Below are positions 33,393 to 42,701 of a stretch of DNA of 64,000 nucleotides, in pieces. The stretch spans positions 15,264-79,263 of the forward strand of contig JBKECO010000022.1 of NCBI GenBank assembly GCA_047974745.1, read 5' to 3'. The notes under the pieces are model-generated. The model was not told the DNA's origin. It searched no databases and saw nothing but the letters and a program-made list of their open reading frames with translations. A program made the translations under genes and the position numbers. Numbering within the stretch: position 1 is the first letter of the stretch; each line of letters begins with the position of its first letter. Source of the stretch: JBKECO01 sp047974745. Its GTDB lineage: Bacteria; Bacillota; Clostridia; Lachnospirales; Lachnospiraceae.

Positions 33393-34151
33393 ATGCTTGC
33401 AGCTGAAAGGCGGAAAGAAATACTTGAGGTTTTAAAAGAGAATGGCAAGGTCATCGTTTCGGAGCTGAGTAAAAAATATGAAGTTACAGAAGAAACGATC
33501 CGCAGAGATCTTGAAAAACTTGAGAAGGACGGTGTGGCGGAAAGAACCTATGGAGGAGCTGTTTTAAAGAACTCTGACAAAGAAGAACTACCATTCCTCG
33601 TTAGAAAACGAGCTAACGTAGAAGCAAAAAAAGAAATTGCCAAGAAAATATGTGAGATGATCCATGATGGTGACCGTATTATGCTGGATGCGAGTACGAC
33701 AGCTTTATTTGTAGCAAAACAGCTGCGACCGAAGAAGAAGATAACGATCATCACAAATTCCATAGAAATATTATTGGAGCTCTCTGATATGAAAGACTGG
33801 AAGATCCTATCGACAGGCGGGTCATTGAGAACGGGTGCATTATCACTTGTTGGTTATCAGGCTGAGAGAATGGTAGATGATTTCCATGTGGACAAAGCGA
33901 TCGTCTCTTGTAAAGGGGTTGACTTTGAACATGGCTTTTCGGATTCCAATGAATTTGATGCCGGTATAAAGAAGAGAATGCTGAACTCAGCAGATGTGAA
34001 GGTCATGGTCGTGGACAATGCAAAGTTTGACAAGAGATCATTTACTCAGATCGTTGGGATCAATGGAATTGATGTCATTGCAACGGATATGGTGCTCAGT
34101 GAACAGTGGAAGAGAAAATTTGCTGAATATCATGTTGAGATCATAGAATAA
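33393..34151 (+). CDS. DeoR-family transcriptional repressor
   Basis: A 252-residue regulator with an N-terminal winged helix (about 1-58; LAAERRKEILEVLKENG and VTEETIRRDLEKLEKDG) and a C-terminal sugar-phosphate sensing domain (DGDRIMLDASTTALFVAKQL, TGGSLR, FSDSNEFDAGIKKRML). Such proteins respond to phosphorylated sugars. ATG 33393 follows AGAGGGG. It closes the microcompartment operon, overlapping nothing but starting 17 bases after the PduT-like gene, and may sense rhamnulose 1-phosphate, fuculose 1-phosphate or DHAP. A terminator follows. Confidence 0.92.
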   Translation: MLAAERRKEILEVLKENGKVIVSELSKKYEVTEETIRRDLEKLEKDGVAERTYGGAVLKNSDKEELPFLVRKRANVEAKKEIAKKICEMIHDGDRIMLDASTTALFVAKQLRPKKKITIITNSIEILLELSDMKDWKILSTGGSLRTGALSLVGYQAERMVDDFHVDKAIVSCKGVDFEHGFSDSNEFDAGIKKRMLNSADVKVMVVDNAKFDKRSFTQIVGINGIDVIATDMVLSEQWKRKFAEYHVEIIE

Positions 34152-34156
34152 ATAGC

Positions 34157-34196
34157 AGGTGTGAAAAATATGGTTCGCCATTTTTTCACACCTTTT
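34157..34196 (+). terminator. Terminator of the microcompartment operon
   Basis: AGGTGTGAAAA (from 34157) pairs with TTTTCACACCT (ending 34193), followed by TTTT. It lies six bases after the deoR stop. Confidence 0.85.
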
Positions 34197-34258
34197 GTAA
34201 TTTTGCACAAAAAAGTAGTTCGAAATACATGAAAACATACAAAATAACAAATAGCATC

Positions 34259-34286
34259 TTGCAATTATTTCAAAAGTGAGTATACT
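34259..34286 (+). promoter_or_regulatory. Promoter of the sugar ABC transporter operon
   Basis: TTGCAA (34259-34264) and TATACT (34281-34286) with a 16-base spacer, followed at once by three LacI-type operator half-sites. Confidence 0.6.
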
Positions 34287-34297
34287 GAAAACATAGC

Positions 34298-34335
34298 TGA
34301 AAACGTTACCGAAAATGTTACCGAAAATGTTTTCA
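34298..34335 (+). promoter_or_regulatory. LacI-type operator array
   Basis: Three head-to-tail copies of GAAAA(C/T)GTT lie at 34299, 34311 and 34323: TGAAAACGTTACC, GAAAATGTTACC and GAAAATGTTTTCA. The first and third resemble LacI/CcpA-family sites, and the 12-base period is near one helical turn. They overlap the expected transcription start, so binding should repress. The LacI-family gene at 37558 is the likely cognate regulator. Confidence 0.65.
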
Positions 34336-34360
34336 TGTTTCATTAAAGGAGGATATCTAA

Positions 34361-35791
34361 ATGAAAAAAAAGAGTTTGGCGGTTCTATTAATTGCTTCCA
34401 TGACAGCTGCTATTTTAGCAGGATGCGGAAGTTCTTCAAGCAGTACGACCAGTGAAGCATCTGAATCAACAGATACTGGAGCTGCAGTAACAACAGAAAC
34501 TACAGTTGCAGAGACAGAAACAACAGCAGCTACAGGCGATGGATCAGTATACTATTTGAATTTTAAGCCAGAGCAAGATGCACAGTGGCAGGAACTTGCA
34601 GCAATGTATACAGATGAGACTGGCGTACCTGTAACAGTAGTAACAGCAGCATCTGGAACTTATGAGCAGACATTAAAGTCTGAGATGGCTAAGACAGAAG
34701 CTCCTACCTTATTTCAGGTAAATGGACCAGTTGGACTGGCATCCTGGAAAGATTACTGCATGGATCTTAGTGCAACAGATGTTTATTCCCATTTAAAGAG
34801 CGATGATTTTGCTTTAAAAGATGGTGATCAGGTTCTTGGTATCGCATACGTAATCGAAACTTATGGATTGATCTACAATAAGACAGTGTTAAATGCATAT
34901 GCTGGCATGGAAAATGCAGTCATCACATCTGTAGATGAAATCAATAATTTTGAGACTTTGAAAGCAGTTTCAGACGATATTCAGGCAAGACTTGATGAAG
35001 TCAGTGCAGCAGCTGGCCCTGATTACGCATTGGAAGGTGCATTTACATCAGCAGGAATGGATTCTTCTTCTGACTGGAGATTCAAGACTCACCTTGCAAA
35101 TCTTCCGATCTACTATGAATACAAAGAAAAAGGTATCACAGAAACAGATGCGATCGAAGGACTGTATCTTCCTAATTTCAAAATGATCTATGACCTTTAT
35201 CTGACAGATTCCACAACGGAACCATCTCTTATCGCTACAAAGACCGGTGATGATGCCAATGCAGAATTCTCACTTGGTAATGCAGTATTTTATCAGAACG
35301 GAACATGGGCATATCAGGGAATTATCGATGCTGGCATCTTGACAGATGAGGATCTTGGAATGCTTCCGATCTATATTGGTGCAGAAGGTGAAGAAAATCA
35401 GGGACTTTGTACTGGATCAGAGAACTACTGGTGCATAAACAGCAAAGCAGATGCAGCTGATATTCAGGCAACAGAAGATTTCTTGAACTGGGTGATCACA
35501 AGTGACAGCGGAAGAGATATGCTTGCAAATCAGATGGGATTCGTAACACCTTTCGATTCCTTTGATGAAGGATATACAACTTCAAATCCATTTGTTTTAG
35601 AAGCGAACGAATATATTGCAGCTGGAAAAACACCTGTTTCATGGAATTTCTCAACAATTCCTTCAGAGACATGGAAAAACAACCTGGGAAGTGCAATGAC
35701 AGAATATGCACAGGGCACAGGAACATGGGAGAACGTTCAAACAGCATTTGTTGACGGATGGGCAACCGAGTACGCAGCTACACATCAATAA
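34361..35791 (+). CDS. Sugar ABC transporter substrate-binding lipoprotein
   Basis: A 476-residue extracellular solute-binding protein of the carbohydrate (family 1) type. A lipoprotein signal ends in LAGC with Cys22, followed by a long Ser/Thr/Glu-rich linker (about 23-65) and the mature sugar-binding lobes. Visible family features include GLIYNKT and NGTWAYQGI. It opens an operon with two permeases, a LacI regulator and MalQ, so an alpha-glucan oligosaccharide is a reasonable ligand; its position next to the rhamnose locus leaves other sugars possible. No ATPase gene is included, suggesting a shared MsmK-like ATPase elsewhere. Confidence 0.92.
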   Translation: MKKKSLAVLLIASMTAAILAGCGSSSSSTTSEASESTDTGAAVTTETTVAETETTAATGDGSVYYLNFKPEQDAQWQELAAMYTDETGVPVTVVTAASGTYEQTLKSEMAKTEAPTLFQVNGPVGLASWKDYCMDLSATDVYSHLKSDDFALKDGDQVLGIAYVIETYGLIYNKTVLNAYAGMENAVITSVDEINNFETLKAVSDDIQARLDEVSAAAGPDYALEGAFTSAGMDSSSDWRFKTHLANLPIYYEYKEKGITETDAIEGLYLPNFKMIYDLYLTDSTTEPSLIATKTGDDANAEFSLGNAVFYQNGTWAYQGIIDAGILTDEDLGMLPIYIGAEGEENQGLCTGSENYWCINSKADAADIQATEDFLNWVITSDSGRDMLANQMGFVTPFDSFDEGYTTSNPFVLEANEYIAAGKTPVSWNFSTIPSETWKNNLGSAMTEYAQGTGTWENVQTAFVDGWATEYAATHQ

Positions 35792-35802
35792 AGATTATCT
35801 TA

Positions 35803-35830
35803 TCAGGGTGGGCAATTTTGCCCACCCTGA
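35803..35830 (+). other. 12-bp intercistronic stem-loop after the binding-protein gene
   Basis: TCAGGGTGGGCA (35803-35814) pairs perfectly with TGCCCACCCTGA (35819-35830), with a five-base loop and no T run. Such hairpins between binding protein and permease genes commonly keep binding-protein mRNA in excess. Confidence 0.8.
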
Positions 35831-35849
35831 ATCAGAAAGGATTTGGCAT

Positions 35850-36692
35850 ATGGAAAAGTCGATCAAAAAATATTTTCCGATCTTTGCATTACCTACCCTG
35901 ATTGCATTTATAGTAGGATTCATTGTTCCGTTTTTGCTTGGTATCTATCTGTCTTTTTGTGAATTTACCACAGTGTCAGATGCTACCTTTGTAGGATTTA
36001 AGAATTATACAAGAATTACATCAGATCCGGTTTTTTTTCACGCATTGGGATTTACAGTGCTTTTTACAATAGTTTCGGTCGTGCTCATCAATGTCCTTGC
36101 CTTCACGATTGCCATGCTTTTGACAAAAGGAATTCGAGGAACAAATATGTTCAGGACCGTATTTTTTATGCCGAACCTAATTGGAGGTATCGTTCTAGGT
36201 TATATCTGGCAATTGATTTTAAATGGTATCCTTGCATATTACAGCAGAACCCTTGTTTATAATGAAAAGTATGGATTTTGGGGACTGGTAATTTTGATCT
36301 GCTGGCAGCAGATCGGTTATATGATGATTATTTATATTGCAGGTATTCAGAATATCCCTGGTGACCTGATCGAAGCAGCCAAAATAGATGGAGCGAACTC
36401 AGTTCAGATCTTGAAAAGCGTCACACTTCCCATGATCAGACCTGCTATCACGATCTGTACCTTTTTAACATTGACCAATGGATTTAAACTATTTGATCAG
36501 AATCTGGCATTAACAGCGGGAGCACCTTCGAGAATGTCAGAAATGCTGGCACTCAACATCTACAATACATTTTATGGCAGAAGTGGCTGGGAAGGTGTTG
36601 GTCAGGCGAAGGCTGTCATATTCTTTATACTTGTGGCTGTCATAGCGCTGGCACAGAATTATTTAACAAGACGTAAGGAGGTGCAGCAATAA
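35850..36692 (+). CDS. Sugar ABC transporter permease (MalF/UgpA type)
   Basis: A 280-residue inner membrane permease with six hydrophobic segments and the EAA loop EAAKIDGANSVQILKSVTLPMI (shown by its core EAAKIDGANS near residue 172), which contacts the ATPase. ATG 35850 is set by AGAAAGG; the longer open frame overlaps the binding-protein gene and is unlikely. Its stop shares one base with the ATG of the second permease. Confidence 0.92.
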   Translation: MEKSIKKYFPIFALPTLIAFIVGFIVPFLLGIYLSFCEFTTVSDATFVGFKNYTRITSDPVFFHALGFTVLFTIVSVVLINVLAFTIAMLLTKGIRGTNMFRTVFFMPNLIGGIVLGYIWQLILNGILAYYSRTLVYNEKYGFWGLVILICWQQIGYMMIIYIAGIQNIPGDLIEAAKIDGANSVQILKSVTLPMIRPAITICTFLTLTNGFKLFDQNLALTAGAPSRMSEMLALNIYNTFYGRSGWEGVGQAKAVIFFILVAVIALAQNYLTRRKEVQQ

Positions 36693-37537
36693 TGAAGAAG
36701 AATCATAAAAATACAAAGTTTGGAATCATTCTGACCATCTTTTTTTCCCTGCTTTCAATTGCGTATGTTATGCCGATCGTAGTTGTTGTCATCAACTCCT
36801 TTAAGCGTAAGGCATATATTAACAAATATCCATTTAAAATCGGAACAGGTAAAATGTTTGTTGGATGGGAGAATTACATTGAAGGAATTAAAAAAATCGA
36901 TTTTTTCAGTGCCTTTCAAAATTCACTCTTCATTACAGTCTGCTCCGTAGTAGTGATCATTCTTTTTACATCCATGTGTGCCTGGTATATCGTACGAGTG
37001 AACAATGCATTTACTAAAACTTTTTATTTGATATGTCTGTTCTCCATGATCGTACCCTTTCAAATGGTCATGTTCACACTATCAAAAATTGCAAATATGA
37101 TGCGGTTATCAAATCCGGTCGGAATTATTTTTGTATATCTGGGATTTGGCGCCGGATTGGCAGTATTCATGTTCACGGGCTTTATCAAGAGTATACCCCT
37201 CGAGATCGAAGAGGCGGCCATGATCGATGGATGCAGTCCAGTTCAGATGTTCTTTCAAGTCGTATTTCCAATACTTCGCCCAACAGCGATAACGGTAGCG
37301 ATCCTGCAGGCGATGTGGATCTGGAACGATTATCTGCTTCCGTACTTAGTTCTGGACATCAAGAAATATAAAACTATTCCAATTGCGATCCAATATTTAA
37401 AGGGTGGATATGGTTCCATAGATTGGGGCGCAATGATGGCAATGCTTGTACTTGCAATTATTCCGATAATCATCTTTTACATTGCTTGCCAAAAGTATAT
37501 AATAGAGGGTGTAGTGGCAGGTGCTGTAAAAGGCTAA
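36692..37537 (+). CDS. Sugar ABC transporter permease (MalG/UgpE type)
   Basis: A 281-residue second permease with six membrane segments and an EAA loop, EEAAMIDGCSPVQMFFQVV, near residue 174. GRKY-like MalG features include the final FYIACQKYIIEGVVAGAVKG segment, typical of this permease class (YIIEGVVAGAVKG). It overlaps the first permease by one base and pairs with it to form the channel. Confidence 0.93.
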   Translation: MKKNHKNTKFGIILTIFFSLLSIAYVMPIVVVVINSFKRKAYINKYPFKIGTGKMFVGWENYIEGIKKIDFFSAFQNSLFITVCSVVVIILFTSMCAWYIVRVNNAFTKTFYLICLFSMIVPFQMVMFTLSKIANMMRLSNPVGIIFVYLGFGAGLAVFMFTGFIKSIPLEIEEAAMIDGCSPVQMFFQVVFPILRPTAITVAILQAMWIWNDYLLPYLVLDIKKYKTIPIAIQYLKGGYGSIDWGAMMAMLVLAIIPIIIFYIACQKYIIEGVVAGAVKG

Positions 37538-37557
37538 CAGACAGGCAGGAAATTATT

Positions 37558-38565
37558 ATGGTAACGATAAAGGATATCGCAAGAGAATCTGGCTATTCAG
37601 TGACAACTGTATCGAGAGTATTGAACAAAAGAAGAGACGTAAGTCCCAATGCAAAAAAAATCATTGATGAAATAGTGGAAAAACACCATTTTGTTCCAAA
37701 TAACAATGCAAAGCACTTAAAGCAGACCAAGAGCAGAACGATTGCAATCTTAGTCAAGGGAACATCAAATATGCTCTTTGCCAATATTGTTGAAGAGATA
37801 CAAAAAATGCTTGAAAAGACAAAGTACAGTTCCATCGTCGTATATATGGATGAGCTTGATAATGAGGTATTTCAGGCAATACAGATCTGTAAGGAAAGAA
37901 AACCGATCGGTATCTTTTTTCTGGGTGGAAACCCTGACAATTTTGAGGAACTGTTTCATGAAGTAGATGTTGCTTCCGTCCTGGTCACGAACAGAGCGGA
38001 TCTTCTAGAATTTACAAATCTAAGCAGTGTGGCTACAGATGATGTGTCCGGCGGGAAATGTGCGATCGAATATCTTTGTGATAAAGGTCACCGTAATATT
38101 GGTATAATCGGAGGCGATTTCAATGGATCCTATACAAGTGCCCAGAGATTCAAAGGATGCCTGGAAGCATTTGAAGAAAATGAAATTGCTTTTGATACAG
38201 AATCTGACTATGAGACAGCGAGATTTTCCTATGGCAGTGCATATCGTGCAATGGAACGGATCTTAGCCAGATCGAATGATCTGACGGCTATATTTGCCAT
38301 GAGTGATGTAATGGCGATCGGAGCAATCCGCGCATTGATCGATCATGGCTACCGTGTACCGGAGGATATGTCAGTGATTGGATTTGATGGAACCCAGCTT
38401 GCCAGATATTATAATCCTAAATTAACATCGGTTCAGCAGCAGTATGATATTCTGGCAAAGAGAAGTGTGGAAATTCTGTTTCAGCTGATTGAACTTGAAA
38501 TTTTACCAATTCATGAGGTAGTATCCTTTGAACTCATACCAGGAGAAAGCGTCAGAACATTATAA
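37558..38565 (+). CDS. LacI-family transcriptional regulator
   Basis: A 335-residue repressor. The N-terminal helix-turn-helix is TIKDIARESGYSVTTVSRVL with the hinge around KKIIDEIVEKHHFVPN; the ligand-binding core includes GIIGGDFNGSYTSAQRFKG and the typical AIFAMSDVMAIGAIRAL and PEDMSVIGFDG segments. ATG 37558 follows GGCAGGAAA. It belongs to the ABC transporter operon and probably binds the operator array at 34298. The inducer is likely the transported sugar. Confidence 0.93.
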   Translation: MVTIKDIARESGYSVTTVSRVLNKRRDVSPNAKKIIDEIVEKHHFVPNNNAKHLKQTKSRTIAILVKGTSNMLFANIVEEIQKMLEKTKYSSIVVYMDELDNEVFQAIQICKERKPIGIFFLGGNPDNFEELFHEVDVASVLVTNRADLLEFTNLSSVATDDVSGGKCAIEYLCDKGHRNIGIIGGDFNGSYTSAQRFKGCLEAFEENEIAFDTESDYETARFSYGSAYRAMERILARSNDLTAIFAMSDVMAIGAIRALIDHGYRVPEDMSVIGFDGTQLARYYNPKLTSVQQQYDILAKRSVEILFQLIELEILPIHEVVSFELIPGESVRTL

Positions 38566-38590
38566 TAGTGAAAGAAAAGAGGGTATATCT

Positions 38591-40090
38591 ATGAGAAGTG
38601 CTGGTATTTTGATGCATATTTCTTCACTTCCGTCAAAGTACGGTATTGGAACTTTTGGAATGGAAGCAAGAGAGTTCGTTGATTTTCTGGTATCTGCCGG
38701 TCAGACTTATTGGCAGATCCTTCCAATTGCACCAACGAGTTATGGGGATTCCCCCTATCAGTCGTTTTCTAGTATGGCAGGCAACCCCTATTTCATTGAT
38801 TTGGAAATACTCTGCATGAAAGGCCTTCTGACAAAATCAGAATGCAAGGCCTTGAATTGGGGGGAAGTGAATACAGAAGTCGATTATGGAATACTTTATC
38901 AGAACAGATTTGGATTGCTCAGAAAGGCACATCAGAGATTTCTAAAGAAAAGATCGAATAAATATACCAGATTCTGCAAAGATGAAAAACGATGGCTCGA
39001 TGATTATGCAATCTTTATGGCATTAAAAGATATGAATGGCGGCAAGTCCTGGATGGAGTGGAGAGATTCCCTTCGTTTTCGGGAGGAGAAGGCGCTGGAT
39101 CAAGTCCGTATTGAACAGAAAGAAACCATCGAATTCTATAAATTTTTACAATATTTGTTTTATGAACAGTGGTGGAGCCTGAAGAAATATGCGAATCAGA
39201 AAGGGATCCAAATTATTGGCGATGTGCCGATCTACGTAGCAGGTGACAGTGCAGATGTCTGGGCAGACCCTGAATTATTCTACCTGGATCAAAATCTGTA
39301 CCCGGTCGCTGTTGCAGGCTGCCCTCCAGATGCATTTTCTGAAGATGGTCAGCTATGGGGCAATCCACTTTTTCGCTGGGACATCATGAAAAAAGATCAT
39401 TACAGCTGGTGGACGAATCGAATAGAGAAAATGTCAGAATTATATGACATTGTACGAATCGATCATTTTAGAGGCTTTGATTCCTATTATGCAATACCGG
39501 CAGGAGATGATACGGCAAGAAATGGTAAATGGATGGAAGGTCCAGGGATGGATCTTTTTATACAAATGGAAAAAAAGCTTGGCAAACTAAATATTATTGT
39601 CGAGGATCTTGGATTCCTGACACCATCTGTACTTAAGCTTGTGAAGGATTCAGGATTTCCAGGCATGCGGCTGATTCAATTTGCATTTGACAGTCGAGAT
39701 GACAGCAATTATCTGCCGCATAATTATGAAGTACACTCCATTGTTTACACAGGTACCCATGATAATGACACCATTCTGGGATGGATGAAGAACGCACCGA
39801 AAGAAAGTGTGGAATTCGCTGAAAAGTATTTCAATCTTACAAAATCAGAGGGGTACAACTGGGGTATGATGCGTGGAGCCTGGTCGAGTGTCAGCATGCT
39901 GGCAATTGTTCCGATGCAGGATATTATTGGTCTGTCAGATTCCGCTAGAATGAATACACCATCGACATTTGGAACGAACTGGAAATGGAGAGCAAAGAGA
40001 GGTCAGATTTCCAAAAAGCTTGCAAAAAGAGTTTTGGAATATATGAGGATGTATGGCAGAGAGCGAAAGAACGAATCAACAGTATCATAA
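38591..40090 (+). CDS. malQ: 4-alpha-glucanotransferase (MalQ, GH77)
   Basis: A 499-residue disproportionating enzyme that transfers maltodextrin segments. The start RSAGILMHISSLPSKYGIG is diagnostic; IIGDVPIYVAGDSADVW, VRIDHFRGF (nucleophile Asp), IVEDLGFLTP (acid/base Glu) and YTGTHDNDTILGW follow. Length is normal for the short bacterial form. ATG 38591 is preceded by AGAGGG. The gene suggests that the upstream ABC system handles malto-oligosaccharides. Confidence 0.95.
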   Translation: MRSAGILMHISSLPSKYGIGTFGMEAREFVDFLVSAGQTYWQILPIAPTSYGDSPYQSFSSMAGNPYFIDLEILCMKGLLTKSECKALNWGEVNTEVDYGILYQNRFGLLRKAHQRFLKKRSNKYTRFCKDEKRWLDDYAIFMALKDMNGGKSWMEWRDSLRFREEKALDQVRIEQKETIEFYKFLQYLFYEQWWSLKKYANQKGIQIIGDVPIYVAGDSADVWADPELFYLDQNLYPVAVAGCPPDAFSEDGQLWGNPLFRWDIMKKDHYSWWTNRIEKMSELYDIVRIDHFRGFDSYYAIPAGDDTARNGKWMEGPGMDLFIQMEKKLGKLNIIVEDLGFLTPSVLKLVKDSGFPGMRLIQFAFDSRDDSNYLPHNYEVHSIVYTGTHDNDTILGWMKNAPKESVEFAEKYFNLTKSEGYNWGMMRGAWSSVSMLAIVPMQDIIGLSDSARMNTPSTFGTNWKWRAKRGQISKKLAKRVLEYMRMYGRERKNESTVS

Positions 40091-41018
40091 CAAGATCGAA
40101 TATTATTTTATTGTAAATTCGAAATCAGGAAACTCAGAAGAATTGGTCGTGTGGGATCAGATCGAGCGGATACTCGAACATGAGGAGATATCATATCAGG
40201 TCTTTCTCACGGAATATGTCAGTCATGCAACAGATCTTTGCCGAACTATTACTACAGGACTTACGCAAAGGATTCGTCTGATCGCAGTGGGCGGAGATGG
40301 CACTGTGAATGAAGTGCTGAATGGAATTTCAGATTTTGAGAATGTGGAATTTGGCTATCTGCCGACTGGATCGGGCAATGATCTTGCAAGCGGAATGGCA
40401 AAAAAGGGCAGTATAGAGAACATGCTCACAGACATCTTACATTCTTCTGAAACATTTACCATGGATCTAGGTGCACTTTTTACGGAAGATGGTAAGCGAC
40501 GATATTTTGCGATCAGCAGCGGCGCTGGTATGGATGCAATAGTGTGCAAGAAGGCTTTGAGCTCTAAAATCAAATGGTTCTTGAATAAAATTTCTCTGGG
40601 ACAGCTTTCTTACATGATTTTGACCATAGTTACACTTGCATCCATGCCAAAAGCCAATGTAGTGATCAAATTTGATCAGGAACGGGAGAGAATTTATCCG
40701 GAGCTGATATTTGCTGCTGCCATGATACAGAAAACAGAAGGCGGCGGGATACCTATGGCACCGCAGGCTGATCATAGTGACGGATTATTTCATGTGTGCA
40801 TCGCCTATGGGATCTCAAAATGGCGTGCACTTTTTCTGCTTCCGATCCTTGCACTTGGCAGGCATGAGAAAATCAAACAAATTGAAGTGATAGCCTGTGA
40901 GAGCTTTGAACTTCGATCCGGCATTGACATGGAACTGCATACAGATGGCGAATATGCCGGAAGCGGACAGCGGATGAGATATCAATGCATCAAACACAAA
41001 CTTAATTGCATCAAATAA
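40053..41018 (+). CDS. Diacylglycerol kinase-like lipid kinase (YegS/DgkB family)
   Basis: A 321-residue protein with the DAGK catalytic domain: IVNSKSGNSE near the start, the AVGGDGTVNEVLNGI nucleotide loop (about 77-91) and GYLPTGSGNDLASGM. It phosphorylates diacylglycerol or a related lipid at the membrane, often to recycle headgroup-turnover products. The ATG at 40053 overlaps malQ by 38 bases, with GAGG upstream. Substrate identity is by family only. Confidence 0.88.
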   Translation: MAESERTNQQYHNKIEYYFIVNSKSGNSEELVVWDQIERILEHEEISYQVFLTEYVSHATDLCRTITTGLTQRIRLIAVGGDGTVNEVLNGISDFENVEFGYLPTGSGNDLASGMAKKGSIENMLTDILHSSETFTMDLGALFTEDGKRRYFAISSGAGMDAIVCKKALSSKIKWFLNKISLGQLSYMILTIVTLASMPKANVVIKFDQERERIYPELIFAAAMIQKTEGGGIPMAPQADHSDGLFHVCIAYGISKWRALFLLPILALGRHEKIKQIEVIACESFELRSGIDMELHTDGEYAGSGQRMRYQCIKHKLNCIK

Positions 41019-41123
41019 TAAAAATATTGAAAAGCATCTTTTATTTTAATTGTATTACTGCTAATATAGGTTTGAACGAGAAGCTGATACGATACAGACA
41101 GATTAAAAAAAGGAGACTTTACA

Positions 41124-42542
41124 ATGAGGAAAACAAAAATCGTATGTACATTAGGTCCTGCAACGGATAGAGATGGCATACTTGAGAAATTGATCTGTTC
41201 AGGTGTAAATGTTCTTAGATGCAATTTTTCACATGCTGACCATGAAGAACATGGAAATAGAATAAATCAAGTCAAACAATTACGCGAGAAACACAATAGA
41301 CCGGTCGCGATTCTTTTGGATACAAAAGGTCCAGAGATCCGCATTGGTGTATTTAAAGATAAAGAAATTGAATTGGTAGAAGGTCAGGAGTTCACACTTT
41401 ATAATGCAGATGTTGAGGGAACACAGGAAGGTGTATCGATTACATATAAAGAGCTTTATGAAGATGTTCATGCCGGATCCTCCATTCTGATCGATGATGG
41501 TCTGGTGGAAATAACCGTCAAAGAGGTCAAAAATAAAGATATTGTCTGTATTGTAAAGAACGGTGCTAAAATATCAAATCGGAAGGGTGTCAATGTTCCG
41601 GACATCAAATTGTCAATGCCTTTCCTAAGTGACAAGGATAAAGATGATATTAAATTTGGTATCGAGAACGATATTGATTTTGTAGCTGCATCCTTTGTGA
41701 GAAGAGCCGATGACGTAAGAAAATTACGAAAATACATGGATACTCATGGTGGATACGAAGTTCATATCATTGCGAAGATAGAAAATCGTGAGGGTGTCAA
41801 AAATATTGATGAGATATTAGAATGTGTAGAAGGAGTCATGGTCGCACGTGGTGATATGGGTGTTGAGATTCCGTATGAAGAAGTGCCTGTAATTCAAAAA
41901 ATGATCATTAAGAAAGCGATCGACACGGGAAAACAGGTCATCACAGCTACACAGATGCTGGATTCCATGATTAAGAATCCCAGACCTACACGGGCAGAAG
42001 CAACGGATGTTGCGAATGCGATTTACGATGGAACCAGTGCGATCATGCTTTCAGGAGAGACGGCAAACGGGCAATATCCATTGGAATCCTTCCTGGCAAT
42101 GACAAAGATCGCGGAATTTACAGAAGGTGATATCGATTATAGAAAACGATTTTTTGCAAAAGAAAGAAAAGCAAATCCTGATGTCACAGATGCGATCTGT
42201 CATGCTACTGTGACAACTGCCCTCGATATCAACGCCAGTGCCATCGTAACGGTAACAAAAAGCGGACTTTCCGCCCGGAATGTATCCAAATATATGCCGC
42301 CATGTCAATTGATCAGCTGTACCATGGATCAGAAGGTATGGAGACAGCTGAATCTGGTATGGGGATCTGTACCTATGCTGATAGAAAAACAAAAGGATGT
42401 ATTTGAATTGTTCGATGTAGCTTGTGACATTGCTCTCGAGCATGGAATCATTTCCAAAGGAGATCTTGTCGTACATACATCCGGTGTGCCAATTGGAGTA
42501 TCCGGTACAACAAACATGATCAAAGTAAGTATGATCGAATAG
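41124..42542 (+). CDS. pyk: Pyruvate kinase
   Basis: A 472-residue glycolytic enzyme that makes ATP and pyruvate from phosphoenolpyruvate. RKTKIVCTLGPATD starts the protein; LLDTKGPEIRIG, the catalytic-lysine region IIAKIENREGV, MVARGDMGVEIP and ATQMLDSMIKNPRPTRAE are present. It lacks the extra C-terminal phosphotransferase-like domain seen in Bacillus and some clostridial enzymes. The ATG follows AAAGGAG. Its last codons fall inside a tandem repeat. Confidence 0.96.
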   Translation: MRKTKIVCTLGPATDRDGILEKLICSGVNVLRCNFSHADHEEHGNRINQVKQLREKHNRPVAILLDTKGPEIRIGVFKDKEIELVEGQEFTLYNADVEGTQEGVSITYKELYEDVHAGSSILIDDGLVEITVKEVKNKDIVCIVKNGAKISNRKGVNVPDIKLSMPFLSDKDKDDIKFGIENDIDFVAASFVRRADDVRKLRKYMDTHGGYEVHIIAKIENREGVKNIDEILECVEGVMVARGDMGVEIPYEEVPVIQKMIIKKAIDTGKQVITATQMLDSMIKNPRPTRAEATDVANAIYDGTSAIMLSGETANGQYPLESFLAMTKIAEFTEGDIDYRKRFFAKERKANPDVTDAICHATVTTALDINASAIVTVTKSGLSARNVSKYMPPCQLISCTMDQKVWRQLNLVWGSVPMLIEKQKDVFELFDVACDIALEHGIISKGDLVVHTSGVPIGVSGTTNMIKVSMIE

Positions 42543-42603
42543 GAATCCAAGTAAGTATGATTAAATAGAGAATTTAAGTAAGTATGATTAAATAGAGAAT
42601 TTA
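42524..42603 (+). repeat. 26-27 base tandem repeat, three copies, at the pyk 3' end
   Basis: Copy 1 (42524-42549) holds the last codons and stop of pyk. Copies 2 (42550-42576) and 3 (42577-42603) are identical to each other; each begins AGTAAGTATGATTAAATAG. Each copy would restate the V-S-M-I-K/E-stop ending. Confidence 0.9.
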
Positions 42604-42610
42604 AATTTGA

Positions 42611-42640
42611 GAGGACCGGAGTAATATCCGGTTCTTTCTT
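42611..42640 (+). terminator. Terminator after pyk
   Basis: GGACCGGA pairs with TCCGGTTC around GTAATA, followed by TTTCTT. It lies just after the tandem repeat. Confidence 0.7.
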
Positions 42641-42701
42641 GTGAAAAATATTGTTTCCCATTATAATATGGAGTAAAGAGAAAAGAAAAAGGAGAATAGA
42701 T

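Noticed and set aside
42551..42603. Extra short coding frames in the pyk repeat copies
   Set aside because: They restate only five codons and a stop; no start or ribosome site is present.
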